Assembly (NCBI RefSeq): GCF_000002995.4
Contig: NW_025062478.1
Coordinates: forward strand, 2,828,001-2,892,000
Origin: Brugia malayi
Lineage: Eukaryota > Nematoda > Chromadorea > Rhabditida > Onchocercidae
DNA: 64,000 bases
Direction of reading: 5' to 3'
This document shows positions 27,109 to 48,690 of the stretch, in pieces. The notes beneath the pieces were generated by a model. That model ran no database searches and was not told the DNA's origin. It saw only the letters and a program-made list of their open reading frames with translations. The number at the start of each line of letters is the position of its first letter. Position 1 is the first letter of the stretch. Position numbers and translations under genes: made by a program.

Positions 27109-27807
27109 ATTAAAATCGACTAATCTAGACGAGAAAGTTTAATTTCACTAAATTTCTAATTTGTTAAAAATTCCTACAATAGAGTCGAGCATTTAAATCG
27201 ATATAAAATAATATTGTAAAATTGAAATTTTTTCGTTTTTGGTTATTTTTTTCTTTTAAAAACTTAATGAGATAAAAAATTATCCATTTTTTTAGTGCAT
27301 TTTTCTTTTTTGTGATCACAATACTGTAAATTTTTGTTGAAATAGTTGAAATCAATTGTTTGATTAATTAACACTTGTATTACTTTATAATATTATCAAT
27401 AAAAAATATCATTCGATATAATATTTTTCTAACGTTTATCTTAAATAGTTCAACAAATTTGAATTCTTATTGAAATATTTTTTACAGTTTTTGTCAGCTA
27501 TTACAAAGTACTCAAAGCATTAAACTTTTAGTGTGAAATATAAATTTAAAAATTAGTCGAAGTGCGTTACAGCAATTTGCACTTTCGAATATTTATAAAA
27601 ATAGCAATGAATCATCCACATTTTTTGCAAAAATTTAAAACAAATCAGCCATACCTACCCATTTATGCTCAATTGATAAAAATATATGTTTGCAATTTTA
27701 AGATTTAAAAAAGGAACCAAATGAAAAAAGCAAAAAATGTTACAAATTTCCAATCATTTTTTGATGCTCGTTTCACTTTTCATTCTTGATTAATGCTAGT
27801 TGAAGTA

Positions 27808-27960
27808 TTACATAACAGCAACATTTCGTTAAACTAACAAAAGCTAAGTTTTTAATTGCTGCAATAATATTTTCTCATTACAGTAACATCCCGTCATTCA
27901 TACCTAAAAATCTTCAGCGATTACAGTAGTACCCTCACATTACGGTTATACCGTATCAAT
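27808..27960. repeat. Cluster of diverged TTACAGTAACAT-like repeats
   Basis: Three similar segments: TTACATAACAGCAACATTTC, TTACAGTAACATCCCGTCAT and TTACAGTAGTACCCTCACAT. The last runs into TTACGGTTATACCG. They are slightly richer in G+C than the surroundings. They may be remnants of a small mobile element; no terminal repeats or target duplication were identified. Confidence 0.3.
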
Positions 27961-29808
27961 CATACAACTAATATATCTTTAATTATTGATTAATTGTGTG
28001 CTCCGATTTCATTTTTTTTTTCTTTTTTTTATAAATATAAATTTATTTCTCTTGCAGAAGTTTTTTCTGCTAGTCATAGAGAAAAAAAAAGACGAACTAA
28101 TTGATAATTTTGAAGTCAGCGCTATTTGCCAATCGAAAACTGGTTTCATCCGCAAGCAAAAAAACGAAAAAATGTGAAAAAAATTATAATTAATAAAAAA
28201 AAACCTTCTGATCTAAACCTTTAAAGCTTCAAAATCAACAAAAGATGAAAGAATCAAAACTATTTTATATTTTTTAATGATGATAGCTAAATGATTTATG
28301 ATATTTTCGCAAAAAAAAAAAAAACAAAATGGAATTCATTAATGAAATAATTAATGCAAAATTATCTTTCAAACAATGTTAATAGAAATATTAAGAGTTA
28401 AACAATTGTTTGCTCATCTGTTAGCTTTTAAAATGTTTCAACAATTGCCAGTTACTTTATTTTCTACTTCATTTTGATTTTTTAATTAATTAAGTTCAGA
28501 AAACTGAATTGTAAGCATACTCTTTAGCTGAAATTTTTGATAACAATTTTGATTTTGTTTTGCATTCTCAATTATTTAACTATCATTTTTTTCCTGCTAT
28601 AATGAAGTAATTGAAAAAAGATTGCTGTTGAGTATTATGTAGTGACACAGGGAAATTTTTTTTAAACATATCCAAAGTGTCATGTTTAACATTCATCTAA
28701 AAAAAATTTTAAATTTTTTAAGTCTTCAATTACAACAAAATGTGATTTAATTTTTGATATCATATAATGATATAAATGGTACTATTGATAGGAAAATGAT
28801 AATATAGTGATTAAAAAAAAATGTTATTAAGTATTAATATATTTAAAAATAAGTGCCATATTTGAAATGAACACATTAATTAATTAATAATACTTGATAT
28901 AGAGTTAATTTATGTTTATGATTTATCTGTTTAACAGCTATCACATTTCTACTGTCAATTACACCATTCTTATCAGTACTTTATATCAGAAAAGAAACTT
29001 CATCATGATGTAATCATAAATAACATACTTATATTGTCACATACATGTAAAAACGATAAGCGACAAAATTAAAACCTTTGCCAAATACATTAATAAAATT
29101 TTTTCATATTAAATTGCAAACCACCACTTTTAGATTTTTATTTTCTATGCAATATTTATTTTCAAAACTGATCAATTATGCACTACTGAATTTTTGAATC
29201 ATTTTAAATGGTTTTTTTTTTTTTTTTTTTTTTGAATTTCAGTGCAATCTAATATAAAATTTTATTATTTTAAAGAAATGGATATATATTATTTGAATTT
29301 CAAGGTGAAAATGTAAATTAAATGTACAGAAATAAAACATTTAATATGGCTGCAAGAAAAAAAAATTGATTAAGCAGAATAAAAATTCTTCCGAAATTCT
29401 GTTTTATGTCAATAAAATTTGATTCTTGAATTACAATAAATCATAATTAAAGAAATTAATTTGCAATTTTTTTTTACATTCTTTTTACTGATTAATCATA
29501 ATACTATAAAATCATTTGTGAGTTAGCTGTAAGTTGAGAAATACTTTTTAAATGAAATTTTTTTATAAAACAAATAAATCGAATACTGAAATATGGAAAA
29601 ATGATATACACGTTGATAAGTGTACTGAAACAACAAATAACTCAATTTATTTGTTAATTATAAAAGTTTGTAAATGTTTCAAATAGCATAAATATACTGC
29701 ATTATGTTTGACTTGAATGAAATTTGAATGAAATTATTATATTTAAAATATAAAAATTTTTACATTAACAAAAGATTACAATTAAAATTATAAAATTAAA
29801 AATATTTT

Positions 29809-32800
29809 TCAAAAATTAATAGGTGGTCTAAAAATGACAACACGTGTTAATCGTTTCGTGACGACATCTAACATTTGCAACAATCTTGATGCTGGCATAT
29901 CACCACGTGGTCGTGGCAAATTAAGCATAATTAAATCAGCATTTGCTGATTCACTTCTTATCAAACTATTTAATCCAACAGGTGGTTCATTCTGCAATTA
30001 ATTCAACTGATCCATCAAATATTAGAGTCAAAAATTGAATCACTGCAAAAAATTCGTTAGGAAAATATCAAAAAATTTCATTCACTTCTAATTTTACTTA
30101 TCTATTTTATGCAAATCACTTTTGACTTATGTTTTATAGATAATTACTGATTCACCTTATATATTCGCCGACCTTTTGACCCTTCGTTTTCTTGCATATT
30201 TTGATGTGTTGAAAGTTTAGCAGCTAAAATTATTATTACAAGTTTTCGAATTAGATTAATTGTTTTGGAGAAGAAAAAAAATGTCACCTGAATGAATTTG
30301 GGGAAAAAAAATTTTCAAAACCAGAATTAAACTTTGTTGTCACAAACTTTATGCAACTTTTTAATTGTTTGATCTTGCCGAAGCTAACAAAATATGCTTT
30401 AACATGGAAAATTTTCACAAATTGCGTTATAAGATAACAGAAAAAAAAAATAATTTTATGTTTAGAAATTGTTTAAAAATCAATTTACTATTATTGTTAT
30501 TATATGAATTTATTCATTAATAGTTATAGAAATTGAAGAGAGTAAGAGGGAGAGAAAACATTAATTTTATGTTTTGTGCTTTCAATGTTAAATTTTTTTA
30601 TAATTCTCAAACAATTTAAAATTTTGTAATTATTCAATTTTACCCAACCAAATAGAAAATGTTTTAACGTGAAAAATTTTTTCACAAATTTCATCGTATG
30701 ATGGCTTAGAAATTGTTTGAGAAAAAGTAGTTAAACGGAATAATGAAATAATATAAAATAAAAAAAAAAAAAATTAGGCATGAATTATTACGAATATTAT
30801 TACTATTAATTATTATTATTAGTATTATTATTGTTAATTATTATTATTGCTTTATTATTCTCATTACTATTGTTGTAATTATTAGGAATCATTATCGTAG
30901 TTACTATTATTGTCATTATTGCTGATTATTATTATTAATGCTATTGTTATTAAATCAATTATTATTATTATTAATAATACTATTATCATTCTTAATGATA
31001 TTATATTCTCTGTTACTGTATTTTTAATTTGTACTTTTAATTATTATGTGCTCATAAAGTTAATATCTGTATATTATTTGAAATTTGAATTGAAATCATT
31101 GAAATTAATTAACATAAATATCATAAAATATAATTATATTAATAAATTACGATGAATGATACGAATAAAACATAAGTACATCCATATGCTGCAATATCAT
31201 CGGCAGCAACTGATCGAATTTCTATACTATCAGCTTCAAGCGATGCCTGATGAATTCGTTTAGAAGTTTGATCTTTGACATCGTCAACTTCTGTCTCTTT
31301 AATCACCGCAAATATTCGAAGTCTGAATGAATTATAATTTTGTTAAATGCATTTCATATTACTAAAACATTTTTTATTTATCATATACTATTATCATTTT
31401 ATATATTGTTAAAATTTACCATTAATTATTAAAAATTTTCATAATTTAAATACTGAAAAATGATTGAACGTATTAAGTAAAACTTACTAAAATTATAGTT
31501 ATTCTATTCTTAATTTAATTACTCCTTTAAATTTTAAAAATAAATTTCTAATTACTTTGTAAATGTCCATCGATAATTTCTAGAAATAACATAAATAAAG
31601 GATAGCAAAAGATCATCACCTTCCACAACCCACCATAAATCCAATGTAGACTAAATTTTAATTATTGATTATGGTAAGTCAAATTTTAAAAAATTCATGA
31701 AATATTAGAATCTTTTAAAGTTTAAATATAATTGACTAGAATTTTGATTAAGAAAATTATTTATTGGGAACAAGCATTTAACTTTTTAAAGACAAATACT
31801 TGTTATCAATAATAATTATTACACACTTGCTATCAATAATAATAATCATAAGTTAAAATCTTGTTATCAACAATTATATCTATTTAAGTCACAAATCATC
31901 ATTCACCAGTGATAACAGACTAATTATCAACTGATAGCATATTAATTATCCTATTCGACTAGCCAATTTTAACAAATAGCTAAGAGCAACAGAAAAATAA
32001 TTGCGCAAAATCAATTATCATTAGATATCAGTAGTATCAGTAGATAATTTTATCAATTTAACAACCTTAACACTTAAACTATTAGCTACTATTGATAATG
32101 CATTGATTATTTAAAATTTTTTGATTACTAACTACTTGAATTGATAATTCAGGTAAATAAAAAATTAATCAAATAATTAGTTGTGTCAAGGAAGTATTTA
32201 TTTTACAAAATAACTTTAAGTATTTCAAACTAACAGCCAAATTGAATGGCACAGGTTTCCACAAATCACCCTTACATATTAGCAAGCATTTGTCAACTGT
32301 CGCTGCAATTCGATTCCACAATTCACCTTGTCCAGGATATAAACTACAAAAAAATAAATAAACAAAATTTTCTCATTCAAATAATTAAATTAAATTTAAT
32401 CAAGCTTATTAATTATTGGCTTATGTGAGACCTCAATGATTTTAACAGTACTGTTTTTTGAATAATTAGACTTATCTTTTGAATAATCTTTCCGATAATT
32501 TTAACAATCTTTGCTTGTTAAACCAAAACAAAAATACACTAAAGTGACTGGAAATTAAATTTTAGTGAATGACAAATTTATTTTTGAGAAAATTTAATAA
32601 ATTTACTCATAATATCATTACAGTATTATATTATTCCTAGTTAAAATTTTCATTTTTTTTTTAAAAAAGTTTTTATCAGCAATGATTAAATTATTTGAAC
32701 AATTTAGTGACAACAAAATATGCTAATTGATGAGAAAAAATAAGTTAAAAGATTAATTGTTTTTAATTTTTCCAATAAAAATTTGTTACCAATACTTCAT

Positions 32801-35004
32801 TATTTTAAACTTCAATGTAAAGTTCGTCTTTTTTCATTCGGTAAAAAAAGTGAAAAATTAGAAAGTTGTAACCAATTAAGTTTTTCGTTTTTTTTAAAGT
32901 TGCACATTTTAAAGTAATCGTAAAATTTGAAATATGTGTGTCCTTAGGCAATTTTTTCTTTTTTTATTTAACGATATTTGTGATTGAATTTCAAACATTC
33001 GAATTTCAAACTTAATTTTTCTTCCAGCAAAGAAAATAAAAATGAAAATGTATTAGTATATTGAGTAAATTATATACCAATAGTGTAAATTTCAAATTTT
33101 ATTTCTTCAATCAAATTTTTTTTCTGTTTTTTTTTTTTAAGATGAGAATGTATGAATTGATTTAAAATTTCAATTAATTCTATAGGAAAAAGAAAAAATA
33201 TATGTCAATTAATTGTAATTCATTTAAAACTTTGGATTTTTATTTTTGAAATATGATTGTATGAATTGATTTAAAATTTTAATTTTGTTTTAAAAAATAT
33301 ACGTAAATTAATTGAGAATCTTTTTAAATTTCAATTATTATTTCATGGATCAAATTTTAGAAACATAAAAAGAATAAGAAAAAAGTTAAATCGGTTTTTT
33401 TGAAAATTCTCTTCCCCTTTCTTTCTTTAACCTATTTGTTTACTACTAAGCAAAAGAAAAAACAAGCAAAAGCGAAACAAAATGCTAACAAATTTGATGA
33501 AGAGACACATTTCGGAAAATCGATAATAATTGTATTTGGTTTCAGGATTCCTAATCCGGAACACTGAATTACAGCTGAAGCAGTTTCATTTAATTCACTT
33601 AAATTCTCATATGATACAACCAAATGATGAGCATTGAGGCATGATTCACCAATCTAAACCAAAAAATTAAAAAGTAGAAATAAAAAATTGAAACATAAAT
33701 GCAAAAATTTTGGTAATAAAAATGAATTTGAAGAAGTTAAAAAAAAAATAAATAAATAATGAATAAACATAAAGTAATTAAATTTTAATTTTTCGGGAAT
33801 TATTTAATATTTTGAAAAATTAATGATTAAAATTAAAAATTATTTGGCACAATTACTTCACAATTAAATATAATTTTAGCCATTAAGCATTTAACTCTTT
33901 TTTTTTTAATATAAAAAATTTAATTATAAAATTGACTAATAATTGTTTTCGTTTTTTTCTTTTTTCACTGATGAATTAAAGAAAAAAGAAAAGAAATTGC
34001 AAAAATATAAAAATATTTAAAAAAAAAAAAAAAAGAGCCAAAAATAAAGTTTGTCAATGATTTAAAAAAATATTGAAATTATGAAAAAATCAAACCAGTT
34101 GTGTTACAGCATCTTCCACTAAACGTAAATATTCACCGGTATCTGGATCCTGTGTATGTCCCTGAAAATTTTATTTCAATCTTTTTAGATAAATTTAAAA
34201 AAGTTGCTTAATTCTTGTTTCGTTTGTTTTTGATAAAAATGTAAACATAATTCCTAAATATTCATTTATAAATTATTAAAAATAAATTCTGTAAAGAAAT
34301 ATTCTTGTTTACAATATTTTCTACCTGAAATTTGTCCTAAATATTCATTTATAAATTATTAAAAATAAATTCTGTAAAGAAATATTCTTGTTTACAATAT
34401 TTTCTACCGGAAATTTGTTATGAAATAAAACAGAAGTTTTTATTCAACAAATTATCTTTTTCTAAATCCTTTTTTTTTTTTTAATTTATGTATTTAGTCT
34501 AATTAAATGTATTATGTATAAAAAGAATAGAAATATGTGCTTAATATGATTTTTTATCTTTTTTAGTAAAATATTATGAAGTGTATTCAAGTTTTTAATA
34601 AATTTAAACTTATTTTCATTCATTTAATTTATTTATTTACACACATATATCTTTCAGTAATAAAAATAAATTTGTTAAAAGTATAAAATGTAAATTAATT
34701 AGCAAAAAAAAAAAGAAAATAAATAAACAAATAGGAAAAAAAAAAGTGTAAAAATATCGAAGAACAACAGCACTTCACATAATACAGCAACAATATTAGA
34801 TGCTGCACCATCTTTAATCCATTCTGCTACAGCAATTAATTTTTGACAATTAACAAGCCATTCGGGATTTTCATCAATTTGCATAATTAAAATTTGTGGA
34901 TACCATTGATGCTCAAAATCTTTATGACTATAAACACAACGTAGCAAACGATATGCTATATCAATACGCCATCGTTCAAAATATTCCCACCACCACCAAA
35001 TCAT
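29809..35004 (-). CDS. SLC12A9-like C-terminal domain protein (no membrane domain seen)
   Basis: Matches the cytosolic C-terminal half of SLC12A9-type relatives of cation-chloride cotransporters. Eight minus-strand exons join in phase: 35004-34774, 34161-34096, 33653-33490, 32343-32235, 31650-31556, 31322-31180, 30223-30156 and 29991-29809, for 352 residues from the first ATG. Landmarks: YRLLRCVYSHKDF before WYPQILIMQ, then YLRLVEDAV, VIQCSGLGILKPNTIII (the GLGxxKPN motif), GELWNRIAATVDKCLLICKG, LLLSFIYVISRNYRWTF, LRIFAVI, and LNLPRPRGD near the end. Transporter relatives have about twelve membrane segments before this point. None could be found in 35005-36633, where the divergent moc-2 gene begins. 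The acceptor-like sequence before the first exon (AATAAAAG) is poor, so the start at 35004 (MIWWWWEYFERWR) is the simplest model. It may be a genuine C-terminal-only protein, a decayed gene, or one broken by assembly. Confidence 0.72.
30361..30730. repeat. Diverged direct duplication inside an SLC12A9-like intron
   Basis: The stretch at 30361-30480 (AATATGCTTTAACATGGAAA, ATTTTCACAAATT, then TTAGAAATTGTTT) is repeated with substitutions at 30627-30730 (GAAAATGTTTTAACGTGAAA, TTTTTCACAAATTTC, then TTAGAAATTGTTT). The offset is about 245-265 bp. The following 30780-31000 is an imperfect ATT-rich tract. Confidence 0.45.
34253..34418. repeat. Near-identical 83-bp tandem duplication
   Basis: Copy 1 at 34253-34335 and copy 2 at 34336-34418 abut head to tail and differ at a single base (T at 34326, G at 34409). 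Each begins CCTAAATATTCATTTATA. The pair lies in the first intron of the SLC12A9-like gene. Such high identity next to otherwise diverged intron sequence implies recent duplication or an assembly artefact. Confidence 0.92.
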
Positions 35005-36633
35005 TCCTTTTATTTTATTTAATGAAATAATGAATTTAAAAAACTCTGATTTATATGTAAAATTTAATTTTGAATTATTTTCTCTCTTTTTTTTTTTATG
35101 TAAATTATTTCTAAAGTGAAGAAGAGAATTTTTTTTTTTAAATTTATTCACAAAAAATTGAAGAAATATATGCTTAAAAAGAATATTGGTTTTTGTTTTA
35201 TAATGAAATGTTTCATAAAATATATTATGGGTTTTAGTAAATTTAAATTTTATTTCTAGCAGTATTTGTTAATTGGAACTTTAATATTCTAATAAATATT
35301 CTTTTCTGTTATAAAGCGAATCAGGAATAATTGACGGATAATCATGCAAATTATACATGAAAATTTTATGCTAAATTTTTTATAAAATCAGACGAATTGA
35401 AATATTTTAGAAATATCTTGAAATAGTTAAAAGTATTGTTATATTATAAAAATTTAGTTTTATTTAAATAATTTGTCTAATTGATCCGTAAACTCTTTTA
35501 ATTTATAATTTTTGAAAATTTATATGCATTTGGTGAATCGATTTAATTCAATTTTTATTAATATTTACCATAAAATGAAAAAATCGAAGAATATCATTTG
35601 TCGTTTATTTGTTATAAATATCTATAAATATTCAAATTGTTTATTCTAATTTTTTCTTTTTTTTTTTAATTTACTAAATTTAATTTAATAACTAATCAAA
35701 TTTTTATCGATTATCTCTATCCTTGATATTATCCAATAATTATCTTAATATAAATTAACTGATTATTATATAATATTATGAGTAGAAGAGAACTAATTCG
35801 TACAAAAGTTTTAATAGAAATTATGTCACAATTTTCTTATAATATTTATTTGGAATAAATCCTTTATCAAATCAATAAATCTTTATCACAAATCTTTCTT
35901 CTATGTAAATCAACGCAAATGTTATCAAGTAATTAACACATTTTAAAAAAAAAAGAATTAAAAATAAGTTGTCATCAAGAAAAAAAATTTCATATCAATA
36001 TAATATATGTATATGTTTCAGTAAAAATTTTTAAGATAAAATTAAATTTAATTTAACCCATTTAAAATGATAAATTCCCAATTTTCTTTGTTATCTTTTT
36101 TTTCTTTTTTTTTAAAGCAAAAATATTTCTTGAAATAATTTAATAGTTTGCAACACTTCTATATTTCTTCTATTTTCAGAGAAATATATGCGATGCAAAA
36201 ATTTTCCATTAAATTAATTTAGTAATTTAAAAATTTCATATTTTACACTTACAGAATGCTAAAAAATATGTAACGTATGTAAGCCTAATTAAATTGCTAA
36301 CAATTTAAAAAAAAATAATTAAATTCACTTTTATTCACTATGTTTTATCAATAATATATTATTACCGTTTGCAAAATTCAAACTATTTGTAAATAATATT
36401 TATAACTTTGTTTTTTTTTTTTTTTTAAATTTTGTTTGTCTAATTATTAATTTCTGAAATGAAATAATAAAAAGGAATTGAAAATAAATATTACAAAAAG
36501 TCATCAAATAATGAGTCATCAAATGATCGATCATATTGCATTCGTTGTTTTCATTCAACGATGGCCGTAAAAAATGAATCGATATTTTATCAACGAGTAA
36601 TTAATTAAAATTAATTTTGTTGCAATATTCGAT
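35005..36633. other. Intergenic region between divergent SLC12A9-like and moc-2 genes
   Basis: About 1.6 kb of very AT-rich sequence. I searched the minus strand for membrane-segment exons that would complete the SLC12A9-like transporter and found none. The reverse strand at 36530-36600 has a short open frame (HFLRPSLNENNECNMI) without splice support. Nothing else is recognisable. Confidence 0.5.
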
Positions 36634-38524
36634 ATGCGAATTGCTATACTTACAGGTATTTTCTTTTTTAGAAAAAATTAATTAATTAATTTGAAAAAAA
36701 AAATTAAATTTCAAATAATATCGATTGACAGATAAATTAGAATGGTGAAATGAGTAAAATAGCTATGATTGATTGATCGATCGATAAATATAAAATAGTT
36801 TTTAGTTAAATTATTATCAAATAGATTGTTGATTGGACAGGTACAATAGATAGATAATAAGCAACACGTGAAGGTGTGATTCTACTTTTTTTTCTATGTG
36901 AAAATAAATTTAAATTATAATAATATATTAGATGGAATTAAATACATTTCAAATAAAGAATTCCGGAAAAGAAATTATTAATGTTTATTTCGAATTTAGA
37001 TTATAAACTTTTCTCAGTTTAGATTAATAAAAAAATGTAACCAATCTATGGTATATTTTGATGAGATTAATAAATATAAAATGAAATGAAAAAATTATTT
37101 ATTGTAAATAAATCAAAAAAGTGTAGTGTGAGATTAATTTTATACTGATTAATTTGAATTGTAAATTTAGATTTAATTCATTTTATAATACTTTTTTCAT
37201 ATTTTTTATGTCATTTATAGTGAGTGATTCTTGTTGGAATGGCACAAGAGAGGATATTAGTGGTCCAGTTCTACGGCAATTAATAATTAATTCGAATATG
37301 TTAGTTTAAATTATTTTAAAATATGAACCAGAAATAATAAATCGAAATTTATTAATTTCAATCTTCTTAACTTTACATTTATATCTAATTTTAGTTTTTA
37401 AATAATATAAAATTATTCTTAAAAAAATTGAAATTAAACTTTGATAATTTAAAAAGTTTTTTCTTTTTTTTTTTGAAAAATATAGCTTATCTAATTCGGA
37501 TGTGGAAAATTTCCTGGTATCAGATGAGAAAGAAGAAATTGCGCATATGCTAATTAATTTATGCAAAACTTTCGGTATGTTTCATGTCCTTTCAAAATAA
37601 TTCTTCTTGATAATTATGCTATAAATTATTGTAGTAATACTAAGTAATGTCTTTGGGATGATAGTAACTCGGACATTTACTTATCAATTATCACCTTATT
37701 GCTTCTAAAGTTAGATAAATGCGAAAAAAAGAAGAGATAGTATGATTTCGTAAAGTTAGGCTTACTTTAATTTGTATTCAAAAGTTATCCTTTAGATGTG
37801 ATTGTATCAACGGGTGGAACTGGTTTTTCACTACGAGATGTTACACCCGAAGTTAGTTTCTTACTCAATTCTACATCCTACTTAACTTTTATTTTTTATA
37901 TTTTTATTCCTGAGAACAACTCAAATTGTAAGTTCTTTTTTTTTTTTTTAAATTCAATGTAATAAAAGTTCAATGGGAAACTTATAAAAAAGAAATTTTC
38001 CCCCTTTTTAATGAATTAAATTACTTTAGAAAAAAGGACAATTATCAGTATTATCATTTGGATTGATATCATTTTTCTTTCAGGCAACACAAAATGTTAT
38101 TGAAAAAAAATGTGGCGGAATAGAAACAGCACTTCACATGCGCTCATTGCAAGCTACGCCACTTGCTGCACTATCACGGCTATGTGCGGGTATTCGTGGC
38201 TCTACGTTAATTGTTAACTTACCCGGAAGTCCAAAAGCTGTTAAGGTAAGCTTATTCCTGCTTAACTAATATATCATTTTACACTTCTCACTGTAATTCA
38301 TAATAATGATTAAGAAATTAAAATATTATTAAGCCTAAATCCAAAAACTACAAATAATCAACTAAATAGGCATAAAACGTGAAAAAGGTATTTTAATTAT
38401 TTTCAAGTATAAATGAAAATAAACATTATAGGAATGTTTCGAAGTGATAGAGAAGATATTACCACATGCGGTGGACCTTCTCACTGCAAAAGTAGTAAAC
38501 CAGCATCATTTGTCAAATCACTGA
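36634..38524 (+). CDS. moc-2: Molybdopterin adenylyltransferase, MoaB/Mog/gephyrin G-domain family
   Basis: Adenylylates molybdopterin in molybdenum cofactor synthesis, preparing it for molybdate insertion by the MoeA-type partner (a separate gene in worms, a gephyrin fusion in vertebrates). Six exons join in phase: 36634-36655, 37221-37299, 37486-37574, 37796-37851, 38084-38245 and 38432-38524, for 166 residues, the usual single-domain length. The fold is complete: MRIAILTVSDSC, REDISGPVLRQL, SDEKEEIAHMLINLC, DVIVSTGGTGFSLRDVTPE (the pterin-binding TGGTG loop), ATPLAALSRLCAGIRGSTLI and NLPGSPKAVK. The first coding exon is only 22 bases; it was found because it alone restores the MRIAILTVSDS beta strand, through GTG split by the intron. 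Exons 2 and 4 use GTTAG donors. Divergent from the SLC12A9-like gene and convergent with npp-9. Confidence 0.93.
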
Positions 38525-39336
38525 AAATCCTGCACTTCGACATTACTATGTGAATACTTTTTTTTTTTTTTATTCCAAACTTTTATTCTGATGGCATTAA
38601 CAAATTTGATTAGACTTATGGAAGAACATGATCAAAAAGAAAAAAGATTTTGAGAATAATTATATTTTAGACTTCCTATAAAGTCTTTTCAGCGATAAAT
38701 TTCACTTCCAAATATATAATTTCACCATTAGATACCAATTTTTATTTTTGGGAATGATATTCAGAAACTTGCGTGAACTTATCAAACATATGGCTAATTC
38801 ACTGAACTTCGGCGAATCTATTTCAACAATGCATGGAATTGCAATTGATTCAATAAATCCTGTCTATTTAGTGTAATAGTATTGCAGACAATGACTTACG
38901 TACTACTGATATAAAAAATGAAACCATATTTGGGGGAAAAAAGCGATATGTGAAGTATTTGCTCAGTCCATTCATTTATAAGCATCAAAACAGGTGCATA
39001 TCATATCATACAAATACTTCAGTCCAATTTTCACAAATGATGAAATGTTCAAGAGAAAAAAAAATCATTATGATATCTCTCTTTTTTACTATTCCTGATC
39101 CGAATATTCTTTCAAAAGATGTATTCCCTGAAAGGAAATGAATTTATGAAAGTTGGAAATGTAACACTGCAGCCAAGTAAAAGAAATGTCATCTAGAAAC
39201 AAAATTCCTTATGACTCCTTATAGTCATTCTGTTCTAATTCTTCCCTGTTCCTATCCTTGCATAAGATTAAAATTGCTATCCATCATTTTTCTCTTATTG
39301 TTTTTTAGTAGAAAAATGTGTAAAATTTTCGGAATC
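38525..39336. other. Convergent intergenic region, moc-2 / npp-9
   Basis: About 0.8 kb, presumably 3' UTRs. The ORF at 38950-39141 has no family signature and no splice context. Nothing further is seen. Confidence 0.5.
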
Positions 39337-47822
<8,486 letters not shown>

Positions 47823-47860
47823 ATTTGCAAAGCGATGAAATACGAATTTCTGCATGAAAA
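47823..47860 (-). promoter_or_regulatory. Candidate trans-splice acceptor and 5' UTR of npp-9
   Basis: TTTTCATGCAG on the minus strand ends at 47850, leaving a 27-base leader before the ATG at 47822. No upstream coding exon was found. Spliced-leader addition is the simplest reading; a 5'-UTR cis-intron is the alternative. Confidence 0.45.
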
Positions 47861-48539
47861 TAAGGAAAAAAAAAATGCTTCAAGAAACATTCTTTTAAAC
47901 CAAAAAGAAAAAAAAATTGAGAAATAATCTCCTCTATCAAAATCGTTGACTTTTGTTATGCTTCTAAACCTGAATAATAAGAAATTTGAAAAGTAAAACC
48001 CGAAAAAAAAAAAATTTGCAAGGCATCAAATACATCCATTTCACACTCTTTCGTAACTCCATTTATTCAAAAAAGTTAATAATTCTATGTATGAAAACAT
48101 ATACTAAAAAACAAACAACAAGATTACTAAACTGAGGGAAAAATCATGAAAAAAATCTCAATTCAAAATAAAGTTATTAAGAAAGAGTCATTCGATATCA
48201 CTATAAATCTTAACCAAATTTAGATGATCTAAAATAATCACAGAGATCTTGTAACTTACAAACATAATGATAACTTCTACCGTGCTATCTACCTAAATAT
48301 CACATTTTGCAATGAATTCACCTTTTTATGACCTTTGAACCAAACAATAACTTCTACAATGTGACCTTTTCAGTTACTATCATACTATAATCAATTCAAA
48401 TAATCTTTAGCTAAATTCTCTCCACAACCATCTAATTTTCTCTACGAAATTCCTAAAACCTCCTTTCAATACCACACAAATACACTCCCGTTCTCTACAC
48501 CTTCCAAGATACCACTTCCCGGTAACTCTCAGACTCTTA

Positions 48540-48690
48540 ATTCAGTAAATTCCATAACCTGAAGCGAATCCTGAAACGACCGTACCACGGACAAACAGCG
48601 TTAAAACAATATCTAAAAGTGTCGTAGTTTCGTGATTAAACGTTTCTCGGACGTCTCAACGGTCCGTTATTTCTTGATTTGTCCCAATTT
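48540..48690 (-). promoter_or_regulatory. GC/CpG-richer patch upstream of npp-9
   Basis: A local composition shift in an otherwise AT-rich region, 0.7-0.9 kb before the npp-9 start. It includes CGGACGTCTCAACGGTCCG, where CGGAC and GTCCG form a short interrupted palindrome. A regulatory role is inferred only from composition and position. Confidence 0.25.

Larger units (their letters stand above)
25565..29808. other. Long intergenic region between MIG-18-like and SLC12A9-like genes
   Basis: About 4.2 kb. Recognised contents are two short perfect hairpins (26579-26609 and 27079-27108), a possible coding exon on the minus strand (26925-27000), and a cluster of diverged TTACAGTA-type repeats (27808-27960). 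A C/T-rich stretch at about 25650-25800 gives a spurious Phe/Ser/Leu ORF. The remainder is AT-rich with no gene I can support. Confidence 0.5.

Noticed and set aside
27986..28177. Plus-strand ORF containing KKKDELIDNFEVSAICQSKT
   Set aside because: It has a TTGCAG before it, but no partner exon and no family resemblance; poly-A dependent, so not supported as a gene.
30780..31155. Ile/Asn-rich ORF in an ATT-rich tract
   Set aside because: Degenerate trinucleotide repeat within an intron of the SLC12A9-like gene.
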